Below are positions 1 to 7,623 of a DNA stretch of 64,000 nucleotides, in pieces. Origin of the DNA: Lachnospiraceae bacterium XPB1003 (GTDB lineage: Bacteria; Bacillota; Clostridia; Lachnospirales; Lachnospiraceae). The notes beneath the pieces are model-generated. The model ran no database searches. It saw only the letters and a program-made list of their open reading frames with translations, and had not been told where the DNA came from. The position numbers and the translations under genes were made by a program. The stretch spans positions 1-64,000 of the forward strand of contig FMVK01000008.1 of NCBI GenBank assembly GCA_900102065.1, written 5' to 3'. The first letter of the stretch is position 1; the number at the start of each line of letters is the position of its first letter.

Positions 1-60
1 ACCCCGGGGTTTTACGCTCTGGATTTCAACAGGAGCATAAAAAAAGAGCAACACCATGTG

Positions 61-106
61 CTGCTCCTGTTGAATCCGGTATACTGCTCCTGTTGAATCC
101 GGTATA
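61..106. repeat. 23-bp tandem direct repeat with upstream inverted copy
   Basis: Two exact adjacent copies of a 23-base unit (61-83 and 84-106) begin CTGCTCCTGTTGAATCC, followed by the start of a third copy. Bases 22-38 carry almost the reverse complement of the same text, so 22-38 can fold on 62-77. Function is unknown. It may be the end of a terminator, attenuator or small mobile element lying left of the window. Confidence 0.7.
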
Positions 107-305
107 CTGCTCGGGTCGCTCCCCAGCGTTGCCCTATCCTGTATGCCGGTAAAGTAACTATAGTGTAGAAGTTTTTATGGCTGGTATCAATACCATTCAG
201 GAATGTTTGGAGAAGTTACTTCCACCCCTCATCCTTGCAATAGTAAGTTCCAGTCAGTGAGACAGGGCAACTGGAATTTAGTTTTCCAATTGACCTATTT
301 TTCTT

Positions 306-809
306 TTGTATGTGTTCAACATGGCATTTTCTTTTTATGGGTTTGTTTTGTGCATTATCAATTTGCATAGGAAAAGTGTGATAAATGTTATCAAGGATAA
401 TATGCCAACTAATGGACTTCAAAGATTCTTAATCTTTTGTGGTGTTGCAATATTCCTTATGTGGTCGGGACGGATTTTCCAGGGGCTGATCCAAGGGACT
501 GTGCCTGAGGGATTGGATAACTGTACAACACTCGTGATACAGGCTATGGATTTAGGTTTCATCGTTCCTGCTTGTTTTGTTGTTACATATCTGCTTAAAA
601 CCAAAAATAAGCTAGGATATATTCTTGGACCGGTGATAATAGTAAAGGCAGCAACTCTTGTAACTGCGGTTTTAGCTATGGCTATCTGTATGAGAATTAA
701 TGTTGCTGGTGGTTCGTTGGTGGAGATAATAATTTTTGGAATAATGACGCTTCTGTCATATTATTATTTTATTATCACAATGAAAAAATTAAAGACATGT
801 GTAATCTAA
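306..809 (+). pseudogene. C-terminal remnant of a multi-pass membrane protein
   Basis: The reading frame encodes 167 residues from a TTG with no good ribosome binding site, or about 162 from the ATG six codons on. It has four or five hydrophobic segments and ends in a basic KKLK tail. The central part (GLQRF, WSGR, EGLDNCTTLVIQ, DLGFIVPA) resembles, from memory, the last third of a larger clostridial membrane protein family that carries further membrane segments upstream. No upstream frame supplies these; an in-frame stop lies at 291. I read it as a 5'-truncated gene. A short intact membrane protein is the alternative. A palindromic repeat (813-839) follows the stop directly. Confidence 0.45.
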
Positions 810-812
810 ATA

Positions 813-839
813 AGTCAATAGGAACCGTCCCCATTGACT
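813..839. repeat. Short palindrome with CCGTCCCC core (copy a)
   Basis: The arms AGTCAAT and ATTGACT enclose a 13-base centre ending in CCGTCCCC. The core matches that of the more numerous TGAGCC/GGNTCA palindromes at 4476-11625, although the arms differ. It starts three bases after the stop codon of the preceding reading frame. Confidence 0.6.
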
Positions 840-920
840 CCAAATTTACTTTTTCTCCCCACCATCATTTTTTTACAAATCATATCATCTATCTAAGATT
901 TTATAAATCATAAATAAATC

Positions 921-948
921 ACCGCCGGCAATACAGCTTACCGGCGGT
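921..948 (-). terminator. Probable terminator of the VWA gene
   Basis: Perfect 8-bp arms ACCGCCGG and CCGGCGGT with a 12-base loop lie just past the stop of the minus-strand VWA gene. On the minus strand the stem is followed by T-rich sequence rather than a solid T run. Confidence 0.6.
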
Positions 949-954
949 AAAGAA

Positions 955-1629
955 TCATGCTCTATGACGTTTTTTATAATCTGCCTGGATAGGAGCAAGC
1001 ATATCATCATTGTCAAATGCCTCTTCCATATCCTCTGCGCTGCTTGAAGCTCTTGCGCAGCTTACCATCTTGGACATTATGGTGAAGTTCAGTGCTGTGC
1101 CTACGCTGTCGCATTCATAACGAACCGCTCTGTTTGCTGCAACTCCAAATCTCCCTGCCACTTCAACTGCATCAATATTTGCTCCGAGGAAAACGAACTC
1201 CCAGTGATTCTTCTTTTTCTTCTTCTCCACCATCCTTTTTACTTTTTCATACGAATACCACCGGCTTGCATTTTCCAATCCATCAGTGGTAATGATGAAC
1301 AACGTCTTCTCCGGCCTTTCTTCCTCCGGCATCTCCTTCTGGATACGGCTGATATGGTAGATTGCTCCTCCTACTGCATCCAGGAGAGCCGTGCAGCCTC
1401 TGACATAGTATTCTTCATCAGTGATACGCTCTACATTCTGAATATTCTTCCTGTCATGAAGTATCTCTGTGTGATCATCGAAGAGAACTGTGGAGATAAT
1501 AGCCTCTCCCTTTTCCTTCTTCTGCTTAGCCAGCATTGAGTTGTATCCTCCGATGGTATCCGCTTCAAGTCCTGCCATGGAACCGCTTCGATCCAAAATG
1601 AAAACTATCTCTGTTAAACCCTTCTTCAT
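955..1629 (-). CDS. VWA domain protein
   Basis: A 224-residue soluble protein made almost entirely of one von Willebrand factor A domain. The metal-ion-dependent adhesion site is visible as DRSGSM at residues 13-18, a conserved Thr in the GCTALLDAV segment and the Asp of TTDGLENAS. These residues normally bind a divalent cation that contacts a partner protein. There is no signal peptide, so it acts in the cytoplasm. The start is supported by GAGAGGTAGG upstream of the ATG. Upstream on the same strand, about 240 bases away, lies a macro-domain/helix-turn-helix protein, but the gap holds structured sequence, so a common operon is not certain. Partner and process are unknown. Confidence 0.8.
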   Translation of the reverse strand: MKKGLTEIVFILDRSGSMAGLEADTIGGYNSMLAKQKKEKGEAIISTVLFDDHTEILHDRKNIQNVERITDEEYYVRGCTALLDAVGGAIYHISRIQKEMPEEERPEKTLFIITTDGLENASRWYSYEKVKRMVEKKKKKNHWEFVFLGANIDAVEVAGRFGVAANRAVRYECDSVGTALNFTIMSKMVSCARASSSAEDMEEAFDNDDMLAPIQADYKKRHRA

Positions 1630-1867
1630 AGTACCTACCTCTCTTTCTGCCGGTTACCGGCTGCTTTACCTGTGTTCTGAGGTAAGTATATGAAAAATAT
1701 TTTTACAAATGGTCGCTTGGGATGCGACATTTTGCGCGTATCTACGAGCGGGGCATGGATGGAGCATAAAGCCCGGTGGAAGCTTGCTTACACAAGGGCT
1801 TTTATGCGAACAGACATATCGCGCGACAGCGCAACAGTGAGTGACCGCAGGTCACGAACTGCCCCGT
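1630..1867. other. Structured intergenic segment with long hairpin
   Basis: This GC-rich spacer contains an inverted repeat GCATAAAGCCC (1764-1774) / GGGCTTTTATGC (1796-1807) with one bulged T, and a smaller hairpin GTGACC-GCA-GGTCAC (1841-1855). No convincing reading frame fills it. It may serve as the 3' processing or termination signal of the macro-domain gene, or be a dispersed repeat. Confidence 0.5.
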
Positions 1868-3019
1868 TCATTCGCCCAGCAGCGGCTGTTTATGCTCGAA
1901 CAGAGCCAGGTTTATTGTATAGGTATCATATACTCCCTGCTCTATGAAGTACTCTATGATCAGATCAAAGTGGCTGCTTGGCGATAAAGCATATCCCGCA
2001 CGCCCAAGCAGATCTTTTGTTTCATCAAGACTGAGTTTCAGTGCCAGCGCAAATGCCACAGCCGTTATCTTCTTAGGCTGATACTGCGAATTGCTCCTTA
2101 TCTTTGAAAAGAGCTTTCTGTCAACGTTGGCCCGCTTATAGACTTCTGTATCCGTATACCCTTTTTCATCGATAAGTCTAAGAAGGCTCTCCTGCCATGT
2201 TTCACTCACATTATCCAGAAGATCATTTAGCGATCGACCTGCTCTGTCAGTGCTTGCCATTGCCATGGGCGCTTCCATCAATGGCTCAGCATCATACTCT
2301 CCATCACATTCTTCATCATCCGCAATATCTGCCTTTATAGACTCTGCCCTTGCAGAATCTTTACGCCCCAAACGACGAAATGCATCTTTAAAAAGTCGTC
2401 TCCCTCTGCGACTCTCACCAATAGGGATACTCCCAACAGAAAACGCTGCAGCAGATGCACCCAGAGTATATTCGGAATCCATTTTCTCTGAAACATAATT
2501 CTCATCAATGAACGCATCCACGCCTGAGAATATCTTTCCCGAAAGGACAAATGAATCCTCATCAAATACGACAAGAATGATCTCCATATCTGTATCAGAA
2601 AGGAACTCACTGAATACAGTAACTGCAATCTGCAGGGCGTCAGCCTTTGGGAATCCATAGACTCCCGTTGCTATAAGCGGAAATGCAATACTCTCGCATC
2701 CCAAATCTTTTGCCAGACACAGACTGTTCTCATAGCAGCTCTTTACCGCTTCACGCTCTCCATGCTCACCATCAACCCACTCGGGTCCAACAGTATGGAT
2801 GATATATTTTGCACTTAAAGCAAAGGCAGGCGTAACTGCTGCCTGCCCGGTTTCTATGTTGCCGATCTTCTGTCTTTCTTTAAGAAGCTCATCCGCTCCT
2901 GCAGCCATGTAAATGGCATAGTCCGTCCCGCTCACATATCTGGGTCTCGGATTTGCCGTATTTACAATGGCATCAGCGGATACCTTTGTTATGTCATTTC
3001 TTATGATCCGGAAAGCCAT
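1868..3019 (-). CDS. Macro domain protein with C-terminal helix-turn-helix-like domain
   Basis: 383 residues. Positions 1-165 form a macro domain, the fold that binds or hydrolyses ADP-ribose and its derivatives. It shows the start motif DAIVNTANP, the substrate-loop region YVSGTDYAIYMAAG, the segment ending YIIHTVGPEW and the ATGVYGFP loop. Residues 195-260 are a low-complexity acidic/basic linker. Residues 265-375 form a helical domain with an XRE-like helix-turn-helix (GYTDTEVYKRANVDRKLFSK) also seen, from family memory, on other Firmicutes macro proteins. No signal peptide. A GAGGTGA ribosome binding site precedes the ATG. The layout suggests an ADP-ribose-responsive nucleic-acid or protein binder, which is inference. 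An ADP-ribosylglycohydrolase is encoded far away at 59,530-60,339. Confidence 0.8.
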   Translation of the reverse strand: MAFRIIRNDITKVSADAIVNTANPRPRYVSGTDYAIYMAAGADELLKERQKIGNIETGQAAVTPAFALSAKYIIHTVGPEWVDGEHGEREAVKSCYENSLCLAKDLGCESIAFPLIATGVYGFPKADALQIAVTVFSEFLSDTDMEIILVVFDEDSFVLSGKIFSGVDAFIDENYVSEKMDSEYTLGASAAAFSVGSIPIGESRRGRRLFKDAFRRLGRKDSARAESIKADIADDEECDGEYDAEPLMEAPMAMASTDRAGRSLNDLLDNVSETWQESLLRLIDEKGYTDTEVYKRANVDRKLFSKIRSNSQYQPKKITAVAFALALKLSLDETKDLLGRAGYALSPSSHFDLIIEYFIEQGVYDTYTINLALFEHKQPLLGE

Positions 3020-3058
3020 AACTCACCTCACATATGCATCAACACTACCACCCGAAAT

Positions 3059-3751
3059 TTATTCGCCAACGTCAGGTTCATTTTCCGCACAGTACATCTG
3101 CTCTGCTATAGCCTGGATATCAAAGCCATCCAGATCCTCGGCAGCCACGGAAAGTGAATATTTTATTCCTATCTCAATATCATACCAGGTAATGAGATCT
3201 ACATATCCTGTATCGTTTATGGAGCGGTAGGTCTTGCCGCTCATGTGTCCCTCTCCCCAGTTTGCAAGTGTCACATCCTCCGGACCGACTGTCCAATCCA
3301 CATAAAGTCCTGATATATCAGCATCCTCAGCCGCTCCATACTGAGCTCTGGCGGTGAAGTCCATACCATCAAGTTCATAGCTAAGCTGCACCATTGATCC
3401 GAGGTTCGTCTCGGGATCGCCCAGCTCGTCGCACTTAAGCCATGCCTGAACATTCGCTCCCTCAGGTGCCGTAAAGAGCCTGGGGCAGAGCGTATCAGCC
3501 TCCTCTTCGGTGATCTCTACCCAGGGATTAGCCATTCCAACCTCCGTTGCATCCTCTGTCACATCTTCAGCCGGTGTATCTGCAGGCTCTTCAGTCACAT
3601 CTTCCGTCGGTTCAGCCGCAGGTGCTTCAGTTACATCCTCCGCAGGAGCAGCTGCAGGCGCTTCGTTTCCGCAACCGAATAAAATCGGAACTGCCATTAC
3701 GGTAGCAGCTGTCAGTATGGTAAGACTTACTTTTTTGTTTCTCTTTTTCAT
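3059..3751 (-). CDS. Secreted lipoprotein of unknown function
   Basis: 230 residues. The N-terminus is a lipoprotein signal peptide (KKRNKK, hydrophobic core, lipobox FGCG with Cys27), so the mature protein is expected on the outer face of the cytoplasmic membrane. Residues 30-70 are a low-complexity linker of repeated AEDVTE/AAEPTEDVTE units. The remaining 160 residues form a small acidic domain rich in Trp, Asp and Glu that I cannot assign to a family. A ribosome binding site GGAG lies about 15 bases upstream of the start. It is a single gene between the macro-domain gene and the HAD hydrolase, all on the minus strand. Confidence 0.7.
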   Translation of the reverse strand: MKKRNKKVSLTILTAATVMAVPILFGCGNEAPAAAPAEDVTEAPAAEPTEDVTEEPADTPAEDVTEDATEVGMANPWVEITEEEADTLCPRLFTAPEGANVQAWLKCDELGDPETNLGSMVQLSYELDGMDFTARAQYGAAEDADISGLYVDWTVGPEDVTLANWGEGHMSGKTYRSINDTGYVDLITWYDIEIGIKYSLSVAAEDLDGFDIQAIAEQMYCAENEPDVGE

Positions 3752-3822
3752 TTTTTCTTTATAGTTCTCCTTATTTATATTTCGCGGGTTCCAAGATCAT
3801 AACTCCACCGGATGATCCTACT

Positions 3823-4428
3823 TTACCGTGATCCTATTAATTCATCAAGCCCTGCAACGGCATCCTCGTATCCTGTAAATACTATCCCCGCAAACCCAAG
3901 CTTTTTGGCACTGAGGACATTTTCCTCAGTGTCATCTATAAACACGCACTCTTCCGCTTTCAGGTCATACCGGCTTAAGAGTAACTTGTAAATCTCCGGA
4001 TCAGGCTTTGCGATGCCTTCTTTAAATGAACAAACGATGCCATCGAATCGCTCAATAAATGAAATGCTATCGTAGCACTGCTCGTATCCGGCAGGTGTAA
4101 AATTGGTGATGCAATAAAGCTTATACCCCGCTCCCTTCAACGCATCTATCCAGCCTTCGGTATAATCATATTTGCCCATAATGCCCGAGCACTCACCGTA
4201 GGCTTTATATAATTCATCAGCAATTTCCGGATCCACACTGATAAAAGCATTCATAACTTCATCATATGTGAGCTTTCCTTTTTCATACTCAGTCCAGTAA
4301 GGCGTCATAACAGAAGCTTTGATGATCCTTTTTATCATAGCTGCATCAAAACCTTTTTCTGCAAGAAACTCCTTAAACCTGAACGGTGCCAAAACATTAC
4401 TTATATCAAAAACTATATTCTTTATCAT
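3823..4428 (-). CDS. HAD superfamily hydrolase (HAD-IA type)
   Basis: 201 residues. The first HAD motif is FDISNVL near residue 7, giving the nucleophile Asp8. Motif II lies in YCITNFT, the conserved Lys is in the KPDPEIYKLL segment and the acidic motif IV is ECVFIDDTEENV. The loop pattern matches the YihX-like branch, which dephosphorylates small phosphorylated metabolites, often sugar phosphates. The true substrate cannot be read from sequence. Cytoplasmic, full length for the family. It is followed downstream by the lipoprotein gene on the same strand. Confidence 0.85.
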   Translation of the reverse strand: MIKNIVFDISNVLAPFRFKEFLAEKGFDAAMIKRIIKASVMTPYWTEYEKGKLTYDEVMNAFISVDPEIADELYKAYGECSGIMGKYDYTEGWIDALKGAGYKLYCITNFTPAGYEQCYDSISFIERFDGIVCSFKEGIAKPDPEIYKLLLSRYDLKAEECVFIDDTEENVLSAKKLGFAGIVFTGYEDAVAGLDELIGSR

Positions 4429-4475
4429 ATGGCACAGGAACCTCTTCTATGTTTTTTACTTTCCTTGTCTTAAAA

Positions 4476-4504
4476 TGAGCCTTGGGGACGGGGTTAGGGG
4501 GTCA
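4476..4504. repeat. Short palindromic repeat (copy b), overlapping a stop codon
   Basis: Inverted ends TGAGCC and GGGTCA enclose GGGGACGGGGTTAG. The minus-strand reading matches the core CTAACCCCGTCCCC of copies c-f. The element supplies the last codons and the TAA stop of the 4494-5795 gene. Confidence 0.75.
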
Positions 4505-5795
4505 CAAGGCTGAAGCTATCGTGGAATCTTGCCAGGATGACTTTGGCGCCGGCATCAGGCTCGGGATCCGGCTGCATTTTCTTAATGAAATGGAATCTGT
4601 AAGCGGAAACCCCTTTTAAGAAATAACCCTTATCGTCCTTACCTGTGATCTCGCCGGAATAGAACTCTATATCATTCTTTCGGATAGTATTTATGACTGA
4701 GATAAGATTATATATCGCATAAAAGGGGAAGAAGACAGCCGGCAGTATGATCACGGCACCTCTAACGGTATGCAGGAACCTTGCTCCAATGAAAATACAG
4801 CCTCCTGCGAACACAGCCGCGATAAGCGATTCCGGGATCAGAATAAGAGCAGTGCGGATATGGTAGGCGATAAATCTCTTCCTGATATCTTCTTCTACGG
4901 GCACGACCATCAGAGACTGTTCCTTCACAGCTTTCTTCACACCGCTGTTTACACCATCCCCCTCTGTCACCTGCCTCGCCGCTTCATCCGGCGCAAAGAT
5001 ACTTTTTTTCATATCCAAAAGTTCTACATTTGGATTATATTTCAGACAGTGTCCATATATTCTTACTATGGCAGTTGCCGGATCCTGCTTGCTTTCGCAT
5101 ATCGCGATCTTCTTTCCTTTATTGGTCTTTACAATGATCCTGTAAGTATAATAATCGCGGTATCTCGTGCTGCCTCTGGGGCCGATACGTTCGCTGTGAT
5201 GTGCCTGTTTTACCTGCAAGGAAGCTATATCTTCATAAGCGATGGCAGCTACTCCGGCAGTCACGCCGATCAACATATCCGGAGCAAGAATGATCTTTTC
5301 ATGCTTTATTAATTCCGTGCCTTCGGAACATGCCTGTTCGTCCACCTGCGCTCTGGTAAATCTCTTATCTCCGCATTTTGGGAAATAGCTCATAATAACA
5401 TCCAGATCATGCCCCCAGTAAGAAAAAAGCACAGAAACGATCAGCCCTGTAATGCCAAACACCCAGAACAGGACATAATATTCTGCGCCTCTTGCTTCGC
5501 AAACGATCCCGATCACGGTAAGCAGCAGAGACACAGCAAACAGAACCAGATCAAAAATCATTATTGATCCTTCCTCGTTAACATAGCGTAACAGCACCTT
5601 ATTTTTGTACCAGTTACGGCGTGGAGGGATCACCTCTCCGTTAAAGTATGCCTCGATCACTTTACTCAGTTTCTTCTCGGAGCCAAGGAAAAAAAGACCG
5701 TGCTCGATGCAGATATTACTGAGCTCGGTCCTGTCCCATTTGTATCTTTTAAACTCTTCGTAATTTTTTATATTGTCAAAGTCAGGTTTTTTCAC
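4494..5795 (-). CDS. Membrane protein with N-terminal SAP-like segment
   Basis: 433 residues, translated from a GTG; the only nearby ATG runs into a stop after two codons. Residues 1-60 resemble a SAP-type helix-extended-loop-helix (YKWDRTELSNICIEHGL), usually a nucleic-acid or protein binding module. Two hydrophobic segments lie at about 78-125 and two more at about 315-365. Between them is a soluble domain with a KTNKGKKIAI beta region and a basic loop SERIGPRGSTRYRD. The gene starts 23 bases after the stop of the AAA ATPase gene, so the two are probably co-transcribed. The final residues LVTP and the stop lie inside a palindromic repeat, and about 27 C-terminal codons are duplicated at 7434-7517. 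Function unknown. Confidence 0.65.
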   Translation of the reverse strand: MKKPDFDNIKNYEEFKRYKWDRTELSNICIEHGLFFLGSEKKLSKVIEAYFNGEVIPPRRNWYKNKVLLRYVNEEGSIMIFDLVLFAVSLLLTVIGIVCEARGAEYYVLFWVFGITGLIVSVLFSYWGHDLDVIMSYFPKCGDKRFTRAQVDEQACSEGTELIKHEKIILAPDMLIGVTAGVAAIAYEDIASLQVKQAHHSERIGPRGSTRYRDYYTYRIIVKTNKGKKIAICESKQDPATAIVRIYGHCLKYNPNVELLDMKKSIFAPDEAARQVTEGDGVNSGVKKAVKEQSLMVVPVEEDIRKRFIAYHIRTALILIPESLIAAVFAGGCIFIGARFLHTVRGAVIILPAVFFPFYAIYNLISVINTIRKNDIEFYSGEITGKDDKGYFLKGVSAYRFHFIKKMQPDPEPDAGAKVILARFHDSFSLVTP

Positions 5796-5818
5796 TATTT
5801 TTCACTTCATGCTGTTAT

Positions 5819-7246
5819 CTAGTCTTCAAACATATCATCAAGAGTTATTACTTCTGAGATGTGTTCTGTGTGAGCCGTCCCTGAAATTCCATGTGCTGAT
5901 ATGAGGACTATTCTTAATGTCTGTTTTGTTTCTGTCATTTCTTTAAATATGTCTCTTTTCTTTATAAGCGCTTTATCTGCCTCATCAGTCATTTTGTATG
6001 GTTCGTCTGTATACTTCAGTTCACAAAGATTTGTGATATTGTCTGCTCTTTCTATAACAATATCAATCTGTGCCTTTTTATTTTTCACAGTGCAGTTCCA
6101 AGGGAACATATCGGTCTTTACACCTGCTATCCCAAGAGCTTTTTTTATCTTTCCTGCATGTATCAAACAGAGCATTTCAAACGCAGTGCCTCTCCAATCA
6201 TTATATCTACCTATATCAGACGATAAGTCATCATAGCTTGTCAGCTGCTTTTCTCCCTTTGATAAAAAGTGGAAATGGAAAAATAAAAATGGGTCTATAA
6301 GCTGGATATACTGAGGGTTTCTAGGTTCATAATTGCGTGTGTATTCTATAACATAGCCACATTTTATAAGGTTATCCAATGCCCTTGTAAATGTACTTCC
6401 TGATACTTTGAGTGTTTTCTGACATTCCGTTCTTTTCATTCCATAGCGGTGCTTTGATAACAGTTCCAGTATATCTGAATAGATAGGGGATTTTCTAAGT
6501 GTTGCTTCAAGGAGTCTGCTTGCCTCGTTCCGCAATAATGCTCCCTGCCGGAACATTAGTCTGTCTATGTTCTGTCTGAAGCTTTCATTGATGTTAAGAA
6601 GATCCATGAAATATGGCAATCCACCGAATACCATCTGAAATTCAGTTATCTGCTCTCTCGACCAGTCAAATTCTCTGTCATTAAAGAATTGTTCTGTTTC
6701 ATGTAACGTAAATGGTTTTACAAATATCTGGGCCGTTGTGCGGTGATATAGACTTCCGGTATCGTTAATAACATTGTCGATAATCCAAGATGTTGCCGAG
6801 CCACAGATAATGAAGAGTAAATCCCCATGCTGAGTTCCGCATCTGTTCCAAAACTCCTCAAATGCAAGCATAAAATCAGATCTTGCTGTATCAAACCAAG
6901 GAAATTCATCGAAAAATACAATCTTTTTACCGATTTGCGAAACAATAGTCTCTGCACCATATAACACTTCTTCAAGTCTTGAAAATGCTTCAAACCAGTT
7001 CATCGGAATAGATTTATTCTTACAGCCATGTTTTATAAGTCTTGCATTGAAGGCTTTTAGCTGGTCTCTTGTCTTCCCGTTTTCAAGTCCAGTTGCTCTG
7101 AACGCAAAGTATTCACCAAATGTCTGTTCAACAAGAAACGTCTTACCTACTCTACGCCTTCCGTATACGCATACCAGCTCTGACTTTTTTGTATCAGCAT
7201 AATATTTCAATTCCTTTATTTCAGCTTTTCTTCCGATTACTTTCAT
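5819..7246 (-). CDS. AAA family ATPase with DUF234-type C-terminal nuclease-like domain
   Basis: 475 residues from the second ATG (7246), which has GAGGG at the right distance; the ATG at 7252 is too close to it. The N-terminal P-loop domain shows Walker A GRRRVGKT and Walker B KIVFFDEFPW. A winged-helix segment (MKRTECQKTLKVSGSTFTRA) follows near residue 270. The C-terminal 120 residues carry a PD-(D/E)XK-like arrangement (IDIVIER...LCELKY). This matches the archaeal-type ATPase family with DUF234, whose members are common in mobile or accessory regions and have poorly known roles. The upstream region has two copies of a 38-bp repeat that may be an operator. Base composition is more AT-rich than the housekeeping part of the window. 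Confidence 0.85.
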   Translation of the reverse strand: MKVIGRKAEIKELKYYADTKKSELVCVYGRRRVGKTFLVEQTFGEYFAFRATGLENGKTRDQLKAFNARLIKHGCKNKSIPMNWFEAFSRLEEVLYGAETIVSQIGKKIVFFDEFPWFDTARSDFMLAFEEFWNRCGTQHGDLLFIICGSATSWIIDNVINDTGSLYHRTTAQIFVKPFTLHETEQFFNDREFDWSREQITEFQMVFGGLPYFMDLLNINESFRQNIDRLMFRQGALLRNEASRLLEATLRKSPIYSDILELLSKHRYGMKRTECQKTLKVSGSTFTRALDNLIKCGYVIEYTRNYEPRNPQYIQLIDPFLFFHFHFLSKGEKQLTSYDDLSSDIGRYNDWRGTAFEMLCLIHAGKIKKALGIAGVKTDMFPWNCTVKNKKAQIDIVIERADNITNLCELKYTDEPYKMTDEADKALIKKRDIFKEMTETKQTLRIVLISAHGISGTAHTEHISEVITLDDMFED

Positions 7247-7297
7247 TATCATTCCCTCGGTATATGTCTTATTTTATTAAGCCATATTATACGCAAC

Positions 7298-7397
7298 AGT
7301 CCAAATATATTCAATATTTGTCTTATAATTGGACTACATATATGTATTTTCCCATTTCCAGTCCATTTATATAAATAAATTGTTTCATATTTGGACT
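7298..7397. promoter_or_regulatory. Two spaced 38-bp repeats with AGTCCA/TTGGACT ends
   Basis: The units 7298-7335 and 7360-7397 are each 38 bases, about 28 of 38 identical, and each begins AGTCCA and ends TTGGACT, so each is itself an inverted repeat at its ends. They are 24 bases apart and lie 50-150 bases upstream of the ATPase start. The very AT-rich interiors suit a promoter/operator region. Binding by the winged-helix part of the ATPase is speculation. Confidence 0.55.
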
Positions 7398-7418
7398 AAG
7401 CGGTTTCGGTTATATGTG

Positions 7419-7447
7419 TGAGCCTTTGGGACGGGGTTAGGGGGTCA
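7419..7447. repeat. Short palindromic repeat (copy c)
   Basis: Same layout and orientation as copy b: TGAGCC, a GGGACGGGGTTAG core and GGGTCA. One base differs in the G run. It is followed directly by a duplicate of the end of the 4494-5795 gene. Confidence 0.75.
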
Positions 7448-7517
7448 CAAGGCTGAAGCTATCGTGGAATCTTGCCAGGATGACTTTGGCGCCGGCATCG
7501 GGTTCGGGATCGGGCTG
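7438..7517 (-). pseudogene. Duplicated 3' end of the 4494-5795 membrane protein gene
   Basis: Positions 7419-7517 match 4476-4574 with only a few differences. On the minus strand they encode the same last 25 residues, from QPDPEPDAG to SLVTP and the stop. Upstream similarity (IFIINNK against HFIKKM) fades within ten codons and an in-frame stop lies shortly before. This is either a remnant of a second gene copy or a gene end carried along with the palindromic repeat. Confidence 0.65.
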
Positions 7518-7623
7518 TTTGAGTTTGTTGTTGATTATAAAAATGCTGAAGAGTCAGCGAAAAAAAGATATATAGCTTACGCTAAAGCTTTTAAGAAATG
7601 TAAAACAGAGAAGAACTCATAAA

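Noticed and set aside
61-106. Tandem 23-bp units as a CRISPR array
   Set aside because: There are only two contiguous copies with no spacers and no cas genes in the window.
1690-1947. 85-residue plus-strand reading frame between the VWA and macro genes
   Set aside because: It covers structured intergenic sequence and runs into the macro-domain gene in antisense. There is no ribosome binding site and the composition is not protein-like.
7422-7621. Plus-strand frame ending in KAFKKCKTEKNS that runs through the duplicated gene end
   Set aside because: It has no start codon with a site, and the duplicated part is better explained by the minus-strand gene it copies. The last 100 bases could still be a gene remnant.
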